Of a DNA stretch of 64,000 nucleotides, positions 38,042 to 49,234 are shown one piece after another (positions within the stretch are counted from its first letter, which is position 1; the number at the start of each line of letters is the position of its first letter). Location: assembly GCF_013761175.1 (NCBI RefSeq), contig NZ_JACDUR010000002.1, positions 998,816 to 1,062,815 of the forward strand, given 5' to 3'. The notes under the pieces were generated by a model. The model worked only from the letters and a program-made list of their open reading frames with translations. It did not search any database and had not been told where the DNA came from. A program made the translations under genes and the position numbers. The stretch is from Nonomuraea soli. Its GTDB lineage: Bacteria > Actinomycetota > Actinomycetes > Streptosporangiales > Streptosporangiaceae.

Positions 38042-38539
38042 ATGCCGAGCGTCTACTGCACGCAGTGCGGGCATGCCAACCCCGAGGATGCCCGATTCTG
38101 TTCCCGGTGTGGATCGCCGCTGACCCGGCACGAGGTCACGGGCGACACCACCTCGACGATCTCCGTCGCGGGAATCGAGGCGTACGAGGCTGAGACCGGG
38201 GAGTTCCTCTTCGCCGAGCGTCAGCTCGTCGAGCAGCTGCCGCCTGGCGCCGCCCTGCTCACCGTGGTGCGTGGGCCCAACCAGGGCAGCCGCTTCAAGC
38301 TCGACCAGGACCTGACGACGGTCGGCCGTCACCCGGAGAGCACGATCTTCCTCGACGACATCACCGTCTCGCGGCGCCACGTCGAGTTCTACCGCCACCC
38401 CGGCGGCCGCTTCACCGTGCGCGACGTGGGATCGCTGAACGGCACCTACGTCAACAGGGAGCGCATCGAGGAGGTTCCGCTCCACTCGGGGGACGAGGTC
38501 CAGATCGGCAAGTTCCGGTTGGTGTTCCTCTCTAGATGA
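38042..38539 (+). CDS. garA: FHA-domain protein with zinc ribbon (GarA/OdhI-like)
   Basis: A 165-residue protein. An N-terminal zinc ribbon uses Cys6, Cys9, Cys20 and Cys23; a linker with GDTTSTIS resembles the phosphorylatable ETTS motif; residues about 75-160 form an FHA domain (VGRHPESTIFLDDITVSRRH, VRDVGSLNGTYVNRERIEEV). GarA binds and inhibits 2-oxoglutarate dehydrogenase and glutamate dehydrogenase in its unphosphorylated state, controlled by Ser/Thr kinases. Followed by the ftsR-like gene with a four-base overlap, the conserved actinobacterial order. Confidence 0.88.
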   Translation: MPSVYCTQCGHANPEDARFCSRCGSPLTRHEVTGDTTSTISVAGIEAYEAETGEFLFAERQLVEQLPPGAALLTVVRGPNQGSRFKLDQDLTTVGRHPESTIFLDDITVSRRHVEFYRHPGGRFTVRDVGSLNGTYVNRERIEEVPLHSGDEVQIGKFRLVFLSR

Positions 38540-39192
38540 GTGCACAGGCCGCGCGCTCTCACATGAGCATCGGGGAGGTGCTCGGGCTGCTGAAGCCCGA
38601 GTTCCCCGACGTCACCGTCTCCAAGATCCGTTTCCTGGAGGGCGAGGGGCTGATCGAACCCGATCGCAGCCCCTCCGGCTACCGCAAGTTCACGCACCTG
38701 CACGTCGAGCAACTACGCTTCATCCTGCGCGAGCAGCGTGACCACTACCTGCCGCTGCGCGTGATCAAGGACAAGATGCACGAGGAGCTCTCTCGCCCGC
38801 GTGCCGTCCCGGGGGTGTCCCAGGAGGTACGGCTCAGCCGCGAGGAGCTCCTGGAGGCCGCCGGGCTCGACGAGGAGACGCTGGCGGAGCTGGAAGACTA
38901 CGGGCTGCTGGCGCCGGTGGCCAGGCGCTACGACGACGACGCGCTGGCCATCGCGCGCACGGTGGGCCGCCTGGCGTCGTTCGGGCTGCACGCCCGCCAC
39001 CTGCGCGCCGTCAAGGCCTCGGCCGAGCGTGAGAGCTCGCTGGTCGAGCAGACGGTGGCGCCGGTGCTGAAGCGCCGCGCGCCCGGCGCCATCGGCGAGG
39101 CGCACGAGAGCGCGCGCGAGCTGTCCGGTCTGCTGCTGGAGCTCCACGCGGCGATGTTCCGCACCGGGGTGCGCAACGTCCTGCGCGGCTGA
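38536..39192 (+). CDS. ftsR: MerR family regulator (FtsR-like)
   Basis: A 218-residue MerR protein. The helix-turn-helix covers residues about 10-80 (EVLGLLKPEFPDVTVSKIRF, EGEGLIEPDRSPSGYRKF), followed by a longer helical C-terminal half. In Corynebacterium and mycobacteria the ortholog between garA and the DUF151 gene regulates ftsZ, hence the symbol, given by synteny and the DVTVSKIRFLE block. Its ATG overlaps garA's stop. Confidence 0.82.
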   Translation: MSAQAARSHMSIGEVLGLLKPEFPDVTVSKIRFLEGEGLIEPDRSPSGYRKFTHLHVEQLRFILREQRDHYLPLRVIKDKMHEELSRPRAVPGVSQEVRLSREELLEAAGLDEETLAELEDYGLLAPVARRYDDDALAIARTVGRLASFGLHARHLRAVKASAERESSLVEQTVAPVLKRRAPGAIGEAHESARELSGLLLELHAAMFRTGVRNVLRG

Positions 39193-39289
39193 GCCGTACA
39201 GGCCCGGCATCGGGCACATTCCCGGCCCGGCTGGTGTTACGTTGGAGGAGCTTTCGCTCGCTTTTTCGTGACTGATTTCGGAGCAGCCC

Positions 39290-39760
39290 GTGGTGCAGAT
39301 GGAGGTAGTGGGCGTTCGTGTGGAGATGCCCACCAATCAGCCGATCGTCCTGCTCAAGGAGGCGAGTGGTGAACGTTTTCTCCCCATTTGGATAGGCATG
39401 ACCGAGGCGCAGGCGATCGCCCTGGCGACGGCCGAGGAGCCGCCGCAGCGCCCGCTCACCCACGATCTGTTCCGTGACGTGCTGAGCGCGCTGGGTGTCA
39501 GTCTTCGCGCGGTCAACATCGTCGCTCTGCGTGACGGCATCTACTTCGCCGACCTGGTCTTCTCCAACGGTGTCGAGGTCAGCGCCCGCCCGTCCGACTC
39601 GATCGCCCTGGCTCTGCGCACCGGCGCGAGGATCTACGCCAGCGAGGAGGTCGTCCAGGAAGCCGGTGTGATCATCCCGGACGACCAGGAGGACGAGGTG
39701 GAGAAGTTCAGGGAATTCCTTGACCAGATCACCCCCGAAGACTTCGGCCGCGCGGGGTAG
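39290..39760 (+). CDS. Bifunctional nuclease family protein (DUF151)
   Basis: A 156-residue DUF151 protein: VEMPTNQPIVLLKEASGERF, IWIGMTEAQAIALA and RPSDSIALALRTGARIYASE are the family blocks. Plant and bacterial members were reported with nuclease activity; the cellular role is not settled. The GTG at 39290 starts the conserved core. It keeps its place between the two merR genes as in mycobacteria. Confidence 0.88.
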   Translation: MVQMEVVGVRVEMPTNQPIVLLKEASGERFLPIWIGMTEAQAIALATAEEPPQRPLTHDLFRDVLSALGVSLRAVNIVALRDGIYFADLVFSNGVEVSARPSDSIALALRTGARIYASEEVVQEAGVIIPDDQEDEVEKFREFLDQITPEDFGRAG

Positions 39761-39905
39761 TCATATAAGAGCATTTACGCTTCACGACTCGCCGAGTGGG
39801 ATCGTTGACTGTGCATGGTCACGGTCCTACGGTGCAAGTGAAACCCGTGGTCGCCATGCGAACCCCCAGATCAGGCCACGGGATGAGAGAAAGCCGGAGG
39901 TCCGC

Positions 39906-40529
39906 GTGGCGGTCAGCAGCGGCGAGGGAAACAGGGCCGGCCAGGAAGATCCGGCGCGGCGCGAGGACGCGCGCCAGCGTGCCGGTGAACAGGGTCTGCT
40001 CTTCGACTCAGAGCCGGCTTCCCTGCCTGGCAACATCGGCTATCGCGGCCCCACGGCCTGCGCGGCGGCCGGTATCACCTACAGGCAGCTCGACTACTGG
40101 GCGCGCACGGGCCTGGTCGAGCCGACCATACGGGCCGCGCACGGCTCGGGCTCGCAGCGCCTGTACAGCTTCCGCGACATCCTGGTGCTCAAGGTCGTCA
40201 AGCGGCTGCTCGACACCGGCGTCTCCCTCCAGCAGATCCGTACGGCCGTGCAGCACCTGCGCGACCGCGGGGTCGCCGATCTGGCCCAGATCACGCTCAT
40301 GAGCGACGGGGTGAGCGTCTACGAGTGCACCTCGGCCGACGAGGTGATCGACCTCCTGCAGGGCGGGCAGGGCGTCTTCGGGATCGCACTCGGCAGGGTG
40401 TGGCGCGAGGTCGAGGGATCGCTCGCGGAGCTGCCGGGGGAAACAGCGTCGGTCGAGGACCCCAGCGTCCCGGCCGACTATCCAGCTGACGAACTCGCCC
40501 AGCGCCGACGTGCGCGCAGGATCGGCTAG
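39906..40529 (+). CDS. MerR family regulator, second copy of garA block
   Basis: A 207-residue MerR protein with a disordered first 40 residues, then the helix-turn-helix (GPTACAAAGITYRQLDYWAR, GSGSQRLYSFRDILVLKVVK). The GTG at 39906 has GGAGG six bases upstream; the frame is open further up but without family likeness. Its closest mycobacterial counterpart by synteny is the gene between the DUF151 gene and gcvP. Target unknown; the glycine riboswitch follows directly. Confidence 0.82.
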   Translation: MAVSSGEGNRAGQEDPARREDARQRAGEQGLLFDSEPASLPGNIGYRGPTACAAAGITYRQLDYWARTGLVEPTIRAAHGSGSQRLYSFRDILVLKVVKRLLDTGVSLQQIRTAVQHLRDRGVADLAQITLMSDGVSVYECTSADEVIDLLQGGQGVFGIALGRVWREVEGSLAELPGETASVEDPSVPADYPADELAQRRRARRIG

Positions 40530-40555
40530 CGGTAACCTGGTAACAGAAAGCTTTC

Positions 40556-40750
40556 GACCCCGTGCGGGAGAGTCCCCATCCATGAGATGGGGCGCCGAAG
40601 GAGCAACCCTCCCCGGAATCTCTCAGGCACCCGGTACCGCTCGGGCGAGGCAACTCTGGAAAGCAGGCGCGCCGGCCAGGCGTGACTCACCGACGGTGAA
40701 AGCCCCCTCGGGGGTGAAGCTCTCAGGTTTGAGGACAGAGGGGGAGACCC
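40556..40750 (+). ncRNA. Tandem glycine riboswitch upstream of gcvP
   Basis: Two aptamers in series. The first has GCGGGAGAG, GCGCCGAAGGAGCAA and AATCTCTCAGGCAC; the second has CTCACCGACGGTGAAAGC, AAGCTCTCAGGTTTGAGGAC and AGAGGGGGAGA, with the short linker between. It lies directly before the gcvP GTG, so glycine binding would switch on cleavage of excess glycine. Confidence 0.95.
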
Positions 40751-40781
40751 GGCACCTGCCTGCGCGCTGAAGGGTTTCCCT

Positions 40782-43619
<2,838 letters not shown>

Positions 43620-43636
43620 GTCCACCGCGCCTCGAC

Positions 43637-43670
43637 CGGGGCCCGCATCCCTCCCGGGGTGCGGGCCCCG
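43637..43670 (+). terminator. Strong terminator after gcvP
   Basis: A 15-bp stem (CGGGGCCCGCATCCC with its partner, one T-G wobble) around loop TCCC begins 18 bases after the gcvP stop. No T-run, as usual here. Confidence 0.85.
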
Positions 43671-43727
43671 CCGCGTCTCACCCCGACCCGGGGTCGTCGG
43701 GCCGTCGGGGTAAGCGGGCGGAGGGCA

Positions 43728-44204
43728 TCAGGCTGCCGGGGGCAGGGTGGCGTGGGCGCGGGTGACCAGGGTGTGCCGGTCGACGCCCGCCAGGGCCAGA
43801 GCGCGCGGCACGGTGCCGACCTCGGCGCCGAGGATGCCGATCAGCAGGTGTGCCGGCCGCAGGTCCTTCTTGTGGCGGGCGAACACCCCCCGCTCGATGG
43901 CGGTCCGTGCGGAGGCGCCCATCTGGAGGGTCCTCGACGGGTGCGGGCTGGCCGAGGGCGGGCCCGAGGGCGCCAGCCGCACGCCGGCGGCGGCCAGGCT
44001 GTGCTCGAACTCGCGGTGCAGCGCCTCCCGGAGCGCCTCGTAGCCGAGCCCCGACGACGACAGCAGGTCCAGGGTGACGCTCTCGTGCCCGGCGGCGATC
44101 GCCAGGAGCAGGTGCTGGGCCTCGATGGTGGCCGAGCCCTCGCGGCGAGCCTCGTCGCCGGCCTGGGTGAGGGTGAGGTGCAGGAACTCGTCGAACGCCT
44201 TCAT
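43728..44204 (-). CDS. Clp N-domain protein (ClpC-N only)
   Basis: A 158-residue protein consisting of a Clp repeat domain (FDEFLHLTLTQAGDEARREG, IEAQHLLLAIAAGHESV, then RPAHLLIGILGAEVGTV) with no ATPase. Clp N-domains bind adaptors or marked substrates. Its ATG overlaps the stop of the upstream helix-turn-helix gene by one base; the pairing of a small HTH protein with a free Clp N-domain recurs in actinomycetes and suggests an adaptor or sensor role. Confidence 0.82.
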   Translation of the reverse strand: MKAFDEFLHLTLTQAGDEARREGSATIEAQHLLLAIAAGHESVTLDLLSSSGLGYEALREALHREFEHSLAAAGVRLAPSGPPSASPHPSRTLQMGASARTAIERGVFARHKKDLRPAHLLIGILGAEVGTVPRALALAGVDRHTLVTRAHATLPPAA

Positions 44205-44434
44205 CAGCGCCTCCGCAGCTGGACACCGGCGGCGATGAGCCGCTTGGCGTGCTTCTTGTGGACGGCCTGGCGGGTGACCCCGAGGGCCTCGGCGACCTGG
44301 GGCCAGCTCCAGCCTTCGCGCATCGCCTGCTCGACGGCCGCGTCCTCCATCCGGTCGGCCAGGCGGCGCAGGGCCACCACGGCCGCCAGACCGTCGGCGG
44401 GGTCCTGGACTTCGGGGATCTCAACACCGGGCAT
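44204..44434 (-). CDS. Small helix-turn-helix protein
   Basis: A 76-residue DNA-binding protein: helix-turn-helix at residues about 38-62 (WSWPQVAEALGVTRQAVHKK). The N-terminal half is a short acidic helix pair. ATG at 44434, 13 bases after a strong palindrome on this strand that is probably its own operator. It is coupled to the Clp N-domain gene. Confidence 0.82.
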   Translation of the reverse strand: MPGVEIPEVQDPADGLAAVVALRRLADRMEDAAVEQAMREGWSWPQVAEALGVTRQAVHKKHAKRLIAAGVQLRRR

Positions 44435-44447
44435 GCGGGCAACTTTA

Positions 44448-44472
44448 GTTGACTAATCCGGAATTAGTCAAC
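44448..44472. promoter_or_regulatory. 25-base palindrome, likely operator of the HTH-Clp N operon
   Basis: GTTGACTAAT (44448-44457) and ATTAGTCAAC (44463-44472) are exact complements around CCGGA. It lies 13 bases upstream of the HTH start and overlaps the last codons of the lipase-like gene. A half-site TAGTCAAC occurs again on the minus strand at 45293-45300. Confidence 0.7.
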
Positions 44473-45273
44473 GCGGGTTGCTTGGCCGCGTACCGGCAGG
44501 AGCAGCGGGCGCTTGGCCGTACGACCGTCGGCCGAGGAGCGGCCGCGCAGGCGGCGCACCATCCACGGGCCCACGAAGGTGCCCAGCCAGGCCGCCTCGG
44601 TGGCCGCCCGGCGCCAGGCCGGCACGAGGGGGAGCGGTGCGAGCGGCTGGGTCCACGAACGGTCGCTGCCGGGCAGGGCGAGGGTGTCGGCGACGGCCGC
44701 GGCGATGAGGGCGTGGCCGCGCGGGGTGGCGTGGATGCGGTCGGAGCTCCACATCCGCGGATCGCAGGTCACGTCGTGGGGGTAGGCGTCGACGACGAGG
44801 ACGCCGTGACGCGCGGCGGCGGCGCGCACCCGGTCGTTGAAGTCGAGCAGGCGCGGGCGCAGGCGCTTGACCATGGGCGCGATGCGGCCGATGTCGGGAA
44901 AGGTGAAGGTCACCACCGTGGGGGCCGCCTCCAGCTCGCTCGCCGGGGGCGTGCCCCTGAGGGCGGCGAACATGGCCTCCAGGTGGCCGGTGACCGCGTC
45001 GGCGTCGAAGCTGGGCCGGATCAGGTCGTTCATCCCGGCCATCACGGTCACCAGGTCGGGCCGGAGCTCCAGCGCCGCGGGCAGCTGCTCGGCCCGGATG
45101 TGGGCGGCGAGCTTGCCGCGCACGGCGAGGTTGGCGTACTGCACCTGCCCGTCGGCCTCGGCGAGCAGGTCGGCCAGGCGGTCGGCCCAGCCCCGGTATC
45201 CGGTGAGGGGATCGCCGTCGTTCAGCCCCTCGGTCTGGGAGTCGCCGAGCGCCACATATCTCAGGAAAGGCAC
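44464..45273 (-). CDS. SGNH/GDSL hydrolase
   Basis: A 269-residue esterase: block I YVALGDSQTEGLNDG with the Ser, block III VMAGMNDLIRP, block V DRIHATPRGHALIA with the Asp-x-x-His pair; all SGNH residues are present. No signal peptide, so probably intracellular. GTG at 45273. It lies 26 bases downstream of a TetR gene in the same direction, in an AT-rich gap that holds a half of the 44448 palindrome. Confidence 0.9.
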   Translation of the reverse strand: MPFLRYVALGDSQTEGLNDGDPLTGYRGWADRLADLLAEADGQVQYANLAVRGKLAAHIRAEQLPAALELRPDLVTVMAGMNDLIRPSFDADAVTGHLEAMFAALRGTPPASELEAAPTVVTFTFPDIGRIAPMVKRLRPRLLDFNDRVRAAAARHGVLVVDAYPHDVTCDPRMWSSDRIHATPRGHALIAAAVADTLALPGSDRSWTQPLAPLPLVPAWRRAATEAAWLGTFVGPWMVRRLRGRSSADGRTAKRPLLLPVRGQATRVD

Positions 45274-45299
45274 AACTCGTATATTACTCAATTTGTTGA

Positions 45300-45956
45300 C
45301 TAGCGCACCCTGACGAGAGCCCCGATCCCGTCGAGGATGCGCTCGAGGCCGAAGCGGAACTCGGTCTCCATGCTCATGTCCATCTCGGCCCCGGCGAAGA
45401 CGCCCGCCCGCACCAGGCGGCGCACCTCGGGCAGGCGGCCGTCGGCGGTCGCCCGGTCGAGGAAGTCGCTGTAGCCCGCGGCCAGCGCGGCGGCCGCGGG
45501 GTTGCGGTTGACGGTGACCGCCAGTGCCACCCCCGACTGCACCTGGGTGCTCAGCAGCAGCGCGCAGAAGAGCTGCTCGGCCTCGTCGAGGCCGGTGTCG
45601 CGCAGGGCGTGGAGGACCCGGTCGAGCCAGGTCAGCTGGTTGGGCGAGGAGGGCGGGCCGGTGACGGGGGCGAGCGCCGTCCACGGGTGTTCCAGCAGTC
45701 TCGCGCGCATCGCCTCGGCCAGGTACACCAGGCTTTCGCGCCAGCCGCCCCCGGCGGGCGGCGGCGGCGCTCCGAGGGCGGTGTCGACCATCAGGGCGAC
45801 CAGTTCGTCCTTGGTCGCCACGTGGCGGTACAGGGCCATCGCCGAGACGTCGAGCTGCTTGGCGACGCGGCTCATCGAGACGCTCTCCAGCCCTTCGGCG
45901 TCGGCCACCTCGACGGCTGCCTCGACGACCCGCTCCAGGCTCAGACCCTTCTTCAT
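45300..45956 (-). CDS. TetR family transcriptional regulator (drug-efflux type)
   Basis: A 218-residue TetR protein: N-terminal helix-turn-helix (LESVSMSRVAKQLDVSAMAL, YRHVATKDELVALM) and a TetR C-terminal ligand domain. It is divergent from the DrrAB-type transporter across 77 bases that contain three related repeats, so it most likely represses that exporter and itself, released by an exported compound. Confidence 0.88.
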   Translation of the reverse strand: MKKGLSLERVVEAAVEVADAEGLESVSMSRVAKQLDVSAMALYRHVATKDELVALMVDTALGAPPPPAGGGWRESLVYLAEAMRARLLEHPWTALAPVTGPPSSPNQLTWLDRVLHALRDTGLDEAEQLFCALLLSTQVQSGVALAVTVNRNPAAAALAAGYSDFLDRATADGRLPEVRRLVRAGVFAGAEMDMSMETEFRFGLERILDGIGALVRVR

Positions 45957-45963
45957 GCCATCA

Positions 45964-46020
45964 GTTTACGGCATACGCGAAGCAGTGTATGGTCTAAACA
46001 AAGATGTATATGGCATAAAC
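45964..46020. promoter_or_regulatory. Three-part operator between TetR gene and ABC exporter
   Basis: GTTTACGGCATAC (45964-45976) faces GTATGGTCTAAAC (45987-45999) with two or three mismatches across a 10-base spacer, and the second arm recurs as TATGGCATAAAC (46009-46020). All fill the 77-base intergenic space. The outer third copy ends just before the AAGGAG of the ABC gene, so binding would block both transcription and translation there. Confidence 0.65.
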
Positions 46021-46033
46021 AAGGAGTCCCCTC

Positions 46034-46954
46034 ATGACAGTCGTCGCCGAGGGCCTGTCCAAGGCCTACGGACGGCACACGGTCCTCGATCACCTGGACC
46101 TGACCGTGCCCAGCGGAGCCATCTACGCCCTGCTCGGACCCAACGGAGCGGGCAAGACCACGACCGTGCGGCTGCTGGCCACGCTCCTGCGACCCGACAG
46201 CGGCCGCGCGAGCGTGGCCGGGTTCGACGTGGTGGACGCCCGATCCGAGGTACGGCGGCGCATCAGCCTCACCGGCCAGCACGCCGCCCTCGACGAGCAG
46301 CAGACCGGCGAGGAGAACCTGCGCATGGTCGCCCGCCTGACCGGCCTCTCGCGCGCGGCGGCCAGGGAACGGGCCGGGCAGCTGCTGGAGCGCTTCGCCC
46401 TCACCGACGCCGCCGGGCGGCGCGTCAAGACCTACTCGGGCGGTATGCGCCGCCGCCTGGACCTGGCAGCCGGCCTCGTGGGGGAGCCCGAGGTGATGTT
46501 CCTCGACGAGCCCACCACCGGCCTGGACCCGCGCAGCCGCCAGGCCGTCTGGGAGGAGGTCGCCCGGCTGGCCTCGGCCGGGGTGACGATCTTCCTGACC
46601 ACGCAGTACCTGGAGGAGGCCGACCGCCTCGCCGACCGCATCGCGCTGCTGCACCGGGGCCGCCTGGTCGCCGAGGGCACCGCCGCCGAGCTCAAGCACC
46701 GGGTGGCGGGCGAGCGTCTGGAGCTGACGCTCGCCGACGCCGACGCCTACGAGCACGCCGAGCTCATGCTCGGCGGCCGGATCGTCCGGCGCGACCCGGC
46801 CAGGTCGACCCTGGAGGTCGCCACCGACGGCAGCGGCGCCCACGTGCGCGAACTCCTGGACGCCCTCGATCCCGGCCGCACCCTCGTCGAGCGCTTCGCC
46901 GTGCGCTCGTCCACCCTCGACGACGTCTTCCTGGAGGTCACCGCCGATGTCTGA
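46034..46954 (+). CDS. ABC exporter ATP-binding protein (DrrA-like)
   Basis: A 306-residue ATPase with Walker A LLGPNGAGKTTTVRLL, signature YSGGMRRRLDLAAGLV, Walker B VMFLDEPTTGLDPRSR and the DrrA C-terminal region. DrrA-type ATPases power export of drugs or lipids. It overlaps the permease gene by eight bases and is divergent from the TetR gene. Confidence 0.92.
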   Translation: MTVVAEGLSKAYGRHTVLDHLDLTVPSGAIYALLGPNGAGKTTTVRLLATLLRPDSGRASVAGFDVVDARSEVRRRISLTGQHAALDEQQTGEENLRMVARLTGLSRAAARERAGQLLERFALTDAAGRRVKTYSGGMRRRLDLAAGLVGEPEVMFLDEPTTGLDPRSRQAVWEEVARLASAGVTIFLTTQYLEEADRLADRIALLHRGRLVAEGTAAELKHRVAGERLELTLADADAYEHAELMLGGRIVRRDPARSTLEVATDGSGAHVRELLDALDPGRTLVERFAVRSSTLDDVFLEVTADV

Positions 46955-47693
46955 GGTCCTCGTCATGGCGGGCCGTTCCGTGCGGCTCAGCCTGCGCGCC
47001 GGTGACGCCCTCATCACCGCGCTCGCGTTGCCGATCATGATGATGCTGCTGTTCGTGTACTTCTTCGGCGGGGCGATCGAGACCGGCGGGCCGTACGTGC
47101 AGCACGTGGTTCCGGGCGTGCTGGTGCTGTGCGCCGCCTACGGCGCGGGCACCACGGCCATGAGCGTGGCCAACGACATGGCCGAGGCGGTCATGGACCG
47201 GCTGCGGTCGCTGGACGTGAGCGCCACGGCGCTGCTGGGCGGCCACGTGGCTGCCAGCGTGGTCCGCAACCTGGCCGCCACGGTGCTGGTCTTCGCCGTC
47301 GCGTTCGCGATCGGCTTCCGCCCCGTGGCCTCGCCGGGAGACTGGCTGCTGGCGGCGGCGCTGATCGCCGCGTTCGTGACGGCCATGTCGTGGCTGGCGG
47401 CGGCCATCGGGCTGCTGGCCAGGACGCCGGAGGCGGCCAGCGGCTACGCGTTCGTCTTCGCCTTCCTGCCCTACCCGTCGAGCGCGTTCGTGCCGGTGGA
47501 GACGATGCCGGGCTGGCTGCAGGCCTTCGCGGCCGGCCAGCCGCTCACCCAGGTGATCGACTCGATGCGGGCGCTGCTGCTCGACCGGCCCGTGACGGTG
47601 CTGGGGGCGGCGTTCGTGTGGTGCGTGGCGCTCGGCCTGGCCGGCGTCGCCGCCGCGGCCGCCCTCTACCGGCTGCGCGTCAAGCGGGCCTAG
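46947..47693 (+). CDS. ABC-2 type exporter permease (DrrB-like)
   Basis: A 248-residue permease with six helices and the ABC-2 pattern (LLVYFFGG-like start, VMDRLRSLDVSATALLGGHV, PYPSSAFVPVETMPGWLQAF). Acts with the ATPase upstream; substrate unknown, likely a drug-like molecule sensed by the TetR protein. ATG at 46947. Confidence 0.9.
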   Translation: MSEVLVMAGRSVRLSLRAGDALITALALPIMMMLLFVYFFGGAIETGGPYVQHVVPGVLVLCAAYGAGTTAMSVANDMAEAVMDRLRSLDVSATALLGGHVAASVVRNLAATVLVFAVAFAIGFRPVASPGDWLLAAALIAAFVTAMSWLAAAIGLLARTPEAASGYAFVFAFLPYPSSAFVPVETMPGWLQAFAAGQPLTQVIDSMRALLLDRPVTVLGAAFVWCVALGLAGVAAAAALYRLRVKRA

Positions 47694-47813
47694 AGAGGCG
47701 GGTGCGGTGGGCGTGGCACGCTCGCCGTACGCGCCCGCGCGTCGAGTGGGCATAGACGGGACATGATCGCCCGCGCTTCGTTAGGCTTTTCGCAGCCACG
47801 CGAAGGAGACCTC

Positions 47814-48599
47814 TTGACCCCCCCAGAGCTCGACACCTCCCCTCTCGACACCGCGCGGCGCCTGGCCGAGAGCGGTGACCTGGAGGGGGCCGCGGAGATC
47901 TTCGGCCGGCTGGCCGGTGACGACTCGGCGCCCGACCGCGCTCAGGCCGCCGTCGGCCTGGCGGTCGTGCTGGAGGAGCAGGGCGACCATCCGGGCGCGC
48001 GGCGCGCGGCGCGCATCGCCCTGTCGGCCGGGCACGCCGAGTACTCCGCCCAGGCGGCCTGCCTGCTGGCGCAGAGCTTCGAGCGCGAGGGCGCGGCCGA
48101 GCAGGCACGCGGAGCCTGGCAGGCCGTGCTGGGCGTGGGCCACGACGACTACGTCCCGCTGGCGCACATGGCCCTGGCCCGCCTGGCCGCCGAGGACAAC
48201 GACCTCGACGGGGCCGAGGCGCAGCTGCGGGCGGCCCTGGAGGCCGGCGGGCCGATGACCGCGGCGCAGCGGCTGGCCGACCTGCTCCTGGAGCGCGGCG
48301 AGCCGGGCGAGGCCGCCGACCTGATCGAGGCGGCGCTGGAACGGGCCGACGACGACACCGCCGCCCGGCTGCGCGTGCAGCTGGGCATCGCGCACCTGGA
48401 GCTGGCCTGCGCGCAGTTCGCCGCGGCGGCCGAGGACGGCCGCGACCGCGAGACCGTGTCGCTGGCCATCGAGTTGCTGGCGCGCACCCTGCCGCTGCGG
48501 GGCCGCCCGGAGCAGGCCGAGCACGTGTGGCGCTACGGGCTCGACCACGACGACGCCGAACTGGCCGAGCAGGTACGGCTGCGCCGCGAGCGCGGCTAG
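47814..48599 (+). CDS. Tetratricopeptide repeat protein
   Basis: A protein of about 261 residues made of TPR-like helix pairs (LDTARRLAESGDLEGAAEIF, AAVGLAVVLEEQGDHPGARR, ALARLAAEDNDLDGAEAQLR). It probably scaffolds a complex; no enzyme domain. TTG at 47814 after AAGGAGACCTC is preferred; an ATG at 47763 is in frame. Its last four bases overlap the convergent membrane protein gene. Confidence 0.75.
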   Translation: MTPPELDTSPLDTARRLAESGDLEGAAEIFGRLAGDDSAPDRAQAAVGLAVVLEEQGDHPGARRAARIALSAGHAEYSAQAACLLAQSFEREGAAEQARGAWQAVLGVGHDDYVPLAHMALARLAAEDNDLDGAEAQLRAALEAGGPMTAAQRLADLLLERGEPGEAADLIEAALERADDDTAARLRVQLGIAHLELACAQFAAAAEDGRDRETVSLAIELLARTLPLRGRPEQAEHVWRYGLDHDDAELAEQVRLRRERG

Positions 48600-49201
48600 G
48601 TGGCGACCGCGTCCCGGGTGCCCAGGCGCCTGAGCGCGATCAGGGCCAGGCCCAGCAGGTAGAAGCCGATCCCGTAGGTGATCATGTTCGTGATCAGGCC
48701 GCCCCAGCCCAGCACGTCGAGGTCGAGGAAGGGGTAGGGGTAGCGCTTGGGCGTCGCGGGGTCCAGCAGCAGGCCGCGCGTGACGGCGAAGATCCCGTAG
48801 GCGAGCGGGTAGAGCAGCCAGAGGAGGGCGTCGCTCCAGCGGGGCCGCAGGTCACGGTCGAACAGCAACCAGTCCGCCAGCGCCAGCACGGGCACCACCA
48901 CGTGCAGCAGGAAGTTGGCGACATCCTTCGGCGTGCCCTCGGCCAGGGCCGCGAACGGGTTGCCGAAGTGCGTCAGGACCGTGTTGTAGATCAGTCCGGT
49001 GACGGTGATAACCAGGGTGACGGCGCCCTTGAGCCGTGCCGAGGTGCGCCGGCCGCTGAGCCGGTAGAGGTAGTAGGCGGCGACCAGCACGTTCGACTGG
49101 ATCGTGAAGTAGGCCATGGACGCGAGGAACCCGGCCTCCACCCAGTCGATCACCACCCCGGTGACCGCGGCCGCGACGATGGCGAGACGCAAGATCCTCA
49201 C
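48596..49201 (-). CDS. Pr6Pr family membrane protein
   Basis: A 201-residue protein with six hydrophobic helices; the FTIQSNVLVAAYYLYRL start, TGLIYNTVLTHF and LYPLAYGIFAVTRGLLLDP fit the Pr6Pr family common in actinobacteria and plants. Function unknown. ATG at 49201. Confidence 0.8.
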   Translation of the reverse strand: MRILRLAIVAAAVTGVVIDWVEAGFLASMAYFTIQSNVLVAAYYLYRLSGRRTSARLKGAVTLVITVTGLIYNTVLTHFGNPFAALAEGTPKDVANFLLHVVVPVLALADWLLFDRDLRPRWSDALLWLLYPLAYGIFAVTRGLLLDPATPKRYPYPFLDLDVLGWGGLITNMITYGIGFYLLGLALIALRRLGTRDAVAT

Positions 49202-49234
49202 CAGGCCGAGGATAAACGACCCCCCGTAGGGGGC

